Assembly (NCBI GenBank): GCA_020849535.1
Contig: JADLGB010000032.1
Coordinates: 1-64,000, forward strand
Source: Candidatus Hydrogenedentota bacterium
GTDB taxonomy: Bacteria; Hydrogenedentota; Hydrogenedentia; Hydrogenedentales; SLHB01
DNA length: 64,000 nt
Direction: 5' to 3'
Shown here piece after piece: positions 62,454 through 64,000 of the stretch. Both the position numbers and the translations under genes were made by a program. The notes beneath the pieces were generated by a model. That model was not told the DNA's origin and did no database searches. It worked only from the letters and a program-made list of their open reading frames with translations. Position 1 is the first letter of the stretch, and each line of letters begins with the position of its first letter.

Positions 62454-62482
62454 TTGACGCACCCCCAAACGCGTGGTATCAT
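62454..62482 (+). promoter_or_regulatory. Promoter of the pseudopilin gene
   Basis: TTGACG (62454-62459), 17 bases, then TGG-TATCAT (-10 at 62477-62482), with TGG as an extended -10 as in the three prepilin promoters. Transcription would start about 35 bases before the start codon. No operator-like or leader element was seen here. Confidence 0.6.
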
Positions 62483-62523
62483 CCAAATGAAGGCTCGAGT
62501 CCACAACTGGGGAGATCTGCTTC

Positions 62524-63456
62524 ATGAATACGGCGCGCCCCCTGGGGTTCACCCTGATCGAACTCCTTGTAGTCATTGCGATTATCGCCATCCTGGCCGG
62601 GCTGGTGTCGGTTGGCCTGCCGAAGGCTTTGGAGAAGGCGAAAATAGCAGACGTCCAAGGCGACTTCCGCGTGCTCAGCACCGCGCTTACCCAATACTTC
62701 ACTGAGAATCAGAGTTATCCGCCAGCATATGGGTTCCGCCTGCCGCCGCCGGGCGCTGATCCTGTCCCTCACTTTCTGGGGACGCACCTGAACTTTGCGA
62801 ATATGCTGGGGGCACTCGACTACTACGACCGTTTTTCCGAGGGCTCCGGGTACGATACCAACGGTAACGACAACATCGATCTTCTGGAATACCAGCCATA
62901 CAATGTGGGGGGTGACGAGCTGGTTGCTGTCGATTCTGGGCTGTTTAACGGCGTGTTGTTGCCTGCGGGCCGTCTCAAGAAAGAGGCACGTCCATACGTT
63001 TACGCCCCTTACTATTCCAAGCAGATGGACAAGATTCATCGTGAAATTGAAAAGGTTCAGCCGGGCGGCATATGGGATGGGCAATTGTGGAACGAAGAAT
63101 TTGAGATGTTTCGCAGCAATGCCCCGAATCTCCGGAATCCCCCGCCTCGCTACGATGGGTTTGTCCTTGTTTCAAAGGGTCCCGAAGAGAACACCCACGG
63201 AGTGGTAGTGCCGCCCAATGAGGCCGCTTTTGTCGGGTCAGTGACAAACCCGGACGACGTGTTCATTGTGCTGGCGTTGCGAACCGCCTATCTGGCTAGC
63301 CGCGATGTGAACAAGAACGGCAAGCTTGATTTCGATTTCCTTGCCCGTTCGCGGGGTGACGAAGCGGATCCCAAGGCGTATGCCGCTGAAGCTTACCGGT
63401 TGCTTCCGGATGGAAGTGCGGCTGGCGGTCCAATAATCTATCATCAAGCTCCGTAA
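62524..63456 (+). CDS. Type II secretion GspG-like pseudopilin
   Basis: Encodes 310 residues from ATG 62524; GGGGAG lies 9 bases upstream. Prepilin lead MNTARPLG then [40 protein letters not shown], a GspG-type helix. The head is longer than that of normal GspG (about 140 residues) and lacks the H-x-DG motif of the other three prepilin-like proteins. It includes YDTNGNDNIDLLEY and DVNKNGKLDFDFL, two Ca2+-binding-like Asp loops, typical of GspG and related pseudopilins that bind calcium. No other secretion genes are nearby. It is monocistronic and followed by a terminator. Confidence 0.9.
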   Translation: MNTARPLGFTLIELLVVIAIIAILAGLVSVGLPKALEKAKIADVQGDFRVLSTALTQYFTENQSYPPAYGFRLPPPGADPVPHFLGTHLNFANMLGALDYYDRFSEGSGYDTNGNDNIDLLEYQPYNVGGDELVAVDSGLFNGVLLPAGRLKKEARPYVYAPYYSKQMDKIHREIEKVQPGGIWDGQLWNEEFEMFRSNAPNLRNPPPRYDGFVLVSKGPEENTHGVVVPPNEAAFVGSVTNPDDVFIVLALRTAYLASRDVNKNGKLDFDFLARSRGDEADPKAYAAEAYRLLPDGSAAGGPIIYHQAP

Positions 63457-63483
63457 TCGAGGGCTTTCGAGAGAGTTCGCAGC

Positions 63484-63525
63484 AAGCGGCGCTCATCCCC
63501 AAGGGGGAGGGCGCCGCTTCTCTTT
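63484..63525 (+). terminator. Rho-independent terminator of the pseudopilin gene
   Basis: Stem AAGCGGCGC (63484-63492) with GCGCCGCTT (63511-63519), an 18-base loop that itself contains CCCC/GGGG, and TCTTTG after it. Confidence 0.7.
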
Positions 63526-63551
63526 GTTCCACTGGGAGCGCCACCAGGAGC

Positions 63552-63846
63552 GCCGGCATCCCTGCCGGCTCTTCAAGATGCCAGCAAAGACGGTGGGTGC
63601 TCCCAGTGCACCCCGCCGCCCTGTCGAAGCTCAGGGAGGTTTTTGCGCAAGCGAGGATTCGCGTGAGAGGATGAATGCCCAGGGCAAAACAACTAAGACA
63701 CAGGCCAGGGCGCCTGTGTCACACGCGCTTGCAATGCCTTGGTTGATTCCTCCTTTCCTCTGGACCTCGGTGACAACAGGACTTCAAGGGTCCAAAAACA
63801 GACACGGGACGGAGACAGACTGCGCACAAGCGCCCTCGCCTGTGTC
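63552..63846. repeat. Repeat cluster: hairpin and GGCGAGGGCGCC-family pair
   Basis: A GCCGGCA/TGCCGGC hairpin lies at 63552-63569. A palindromic copy of the GGCGAGGGCGCC family lies at 63697-63725 (plus, with GGCCAGGGCGCC core) and a degenerate minus copy at 63821-63846, facing each other around about 95 bases as at 17722-17873. The 430-base gap from the pseudopilin stop holds no gene. Confidence 0.75.
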
Positions 63847-63888
63847 TTTGTTGCATCGCCGGCACTGTGTGAGTCAATTTCAAAGCGG

Positions 63889-64000
63889 CTACCGCGCACC
63901 CTTCCTCTGTTTCCGGAGCAGCAATTTCACGGTCTTGATTTCAAACGGTTTGAATGAGAGCGCGATGCTCCCGTTTCGCACGGTCAATTCTCGTTCGTGA
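63889..64000 (-). CDS. 3' end of a gene running off the window, possible glycosidase
   Basis: A minus-strand frame enters from beyond position 64000 and stops at TAG 63889-63891. The visible 36 residues read ELTVRNGSIALSFKPFEIKTVKL, then LLRKQRKGAR. The segment SIALSFKPFEIKTVKL resembles the last beta-strands of large glycosidases such as GH38 alpha-mannosidases, whose C-terminal beta-sandwich ends with FxLxPFEIKT. No start is visible and the bulk of the protein is missing. The assignment rests on one short motif. Confidence 0.45.
   Translation of the reverse strand, partial: HERELTVRNGSIALSFKPFEIKTVKLLLRKQRKGAR

Overview
The window is high-GC bacterial DNA, about 60% G+C by eye, from a free-living, probably Gram-negative, polysaccharide-degrading bacterium. 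Several traits suggest the PVC group or a neighbour such as Hydrogenedentota, Lentisphaerota or Planctomycetota. These are three large prepilin-like proteins with a C-terminal H-x10-DG motif paired with LacI regulators, a formylglycine sulfatase, two heparinase-type lyases, a beta-helix protein, a VIT/VWA protein and many short dispersed repeats. This placement is inference from gene content. No rRNA, tRNA, CRISPR array, transposase or prophage was seen.

Layout. 1-2180 is gene-poor and repeat-rich, with one small unknown gene inside a 20-bp inverted repeat. 2183-15543 holds a secreted VIT/VWA protein, an RlpA-like protein, a secreted glycosidase-like protein, a fumarylacetoacetate-hydrolase-family enzyme, and a divergent polysaccharide locus (heparinase II/III-like lyase against a beta-helix protein plus a DUF4861-like protein). 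15685-26275 holds two membrane proteins, a secreted mutarotase, a sulfatase-esterase pair, and an operon of a Na+/solute symporter, a Gfo/Idh/MocA oxidoreductase and a class III aminotransferase. 26638-32706 holds scpA-yraN and an operon of an enoyl-CoA hydratase, a ceramidase-like/C45 fusion and an anchored unknown protein.

32819-39879 is the most unusual part. Two paralogous LacI regulators are interleaved with three paralogous prepilin-like genes. Each prepilin gene has the same promoter layout (extended -10 TGG-TAnnTT), a LacI-operator-like palindrome at a fixed distance from the -10, and a leader of about 165-190 nt. Each leader contains a conserved two-helix element whose inner helix has changed sequence in all three copies while keeping its pairing.

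40025-49712 holds a tandem alpha/beta hydrolase, an orphan sugar-binding protein, a second heparinase-like lyase, a glycosyltransferase and an 18-repeat ankyrin protein with a DUF4253-like C-terminus. 49973-62372 is mostly housekeeping, leftward: ftsK - RodZ-like HTH - pgsA - alr - NYN RNase, then an oxidoreductase, cyclophilins, and pcrA-pheA. Many leftward pairs overlap by ATGA, so translation is probably coupled. The right end has a GspG-like pseudopilin, a repeat cluster, and the 3' end of a gene that runs off the window and may encode a glycosidase.

Four families of short repeats recur in the gaps: GGGACAG-type hairpins; a palindromic element with core GGCGAGGGCGCC; CACCACGAAGG/ACAGGATTACAGG arrays; and two elements of 160-178 bp with perfect 12-15 bp inverted ends.
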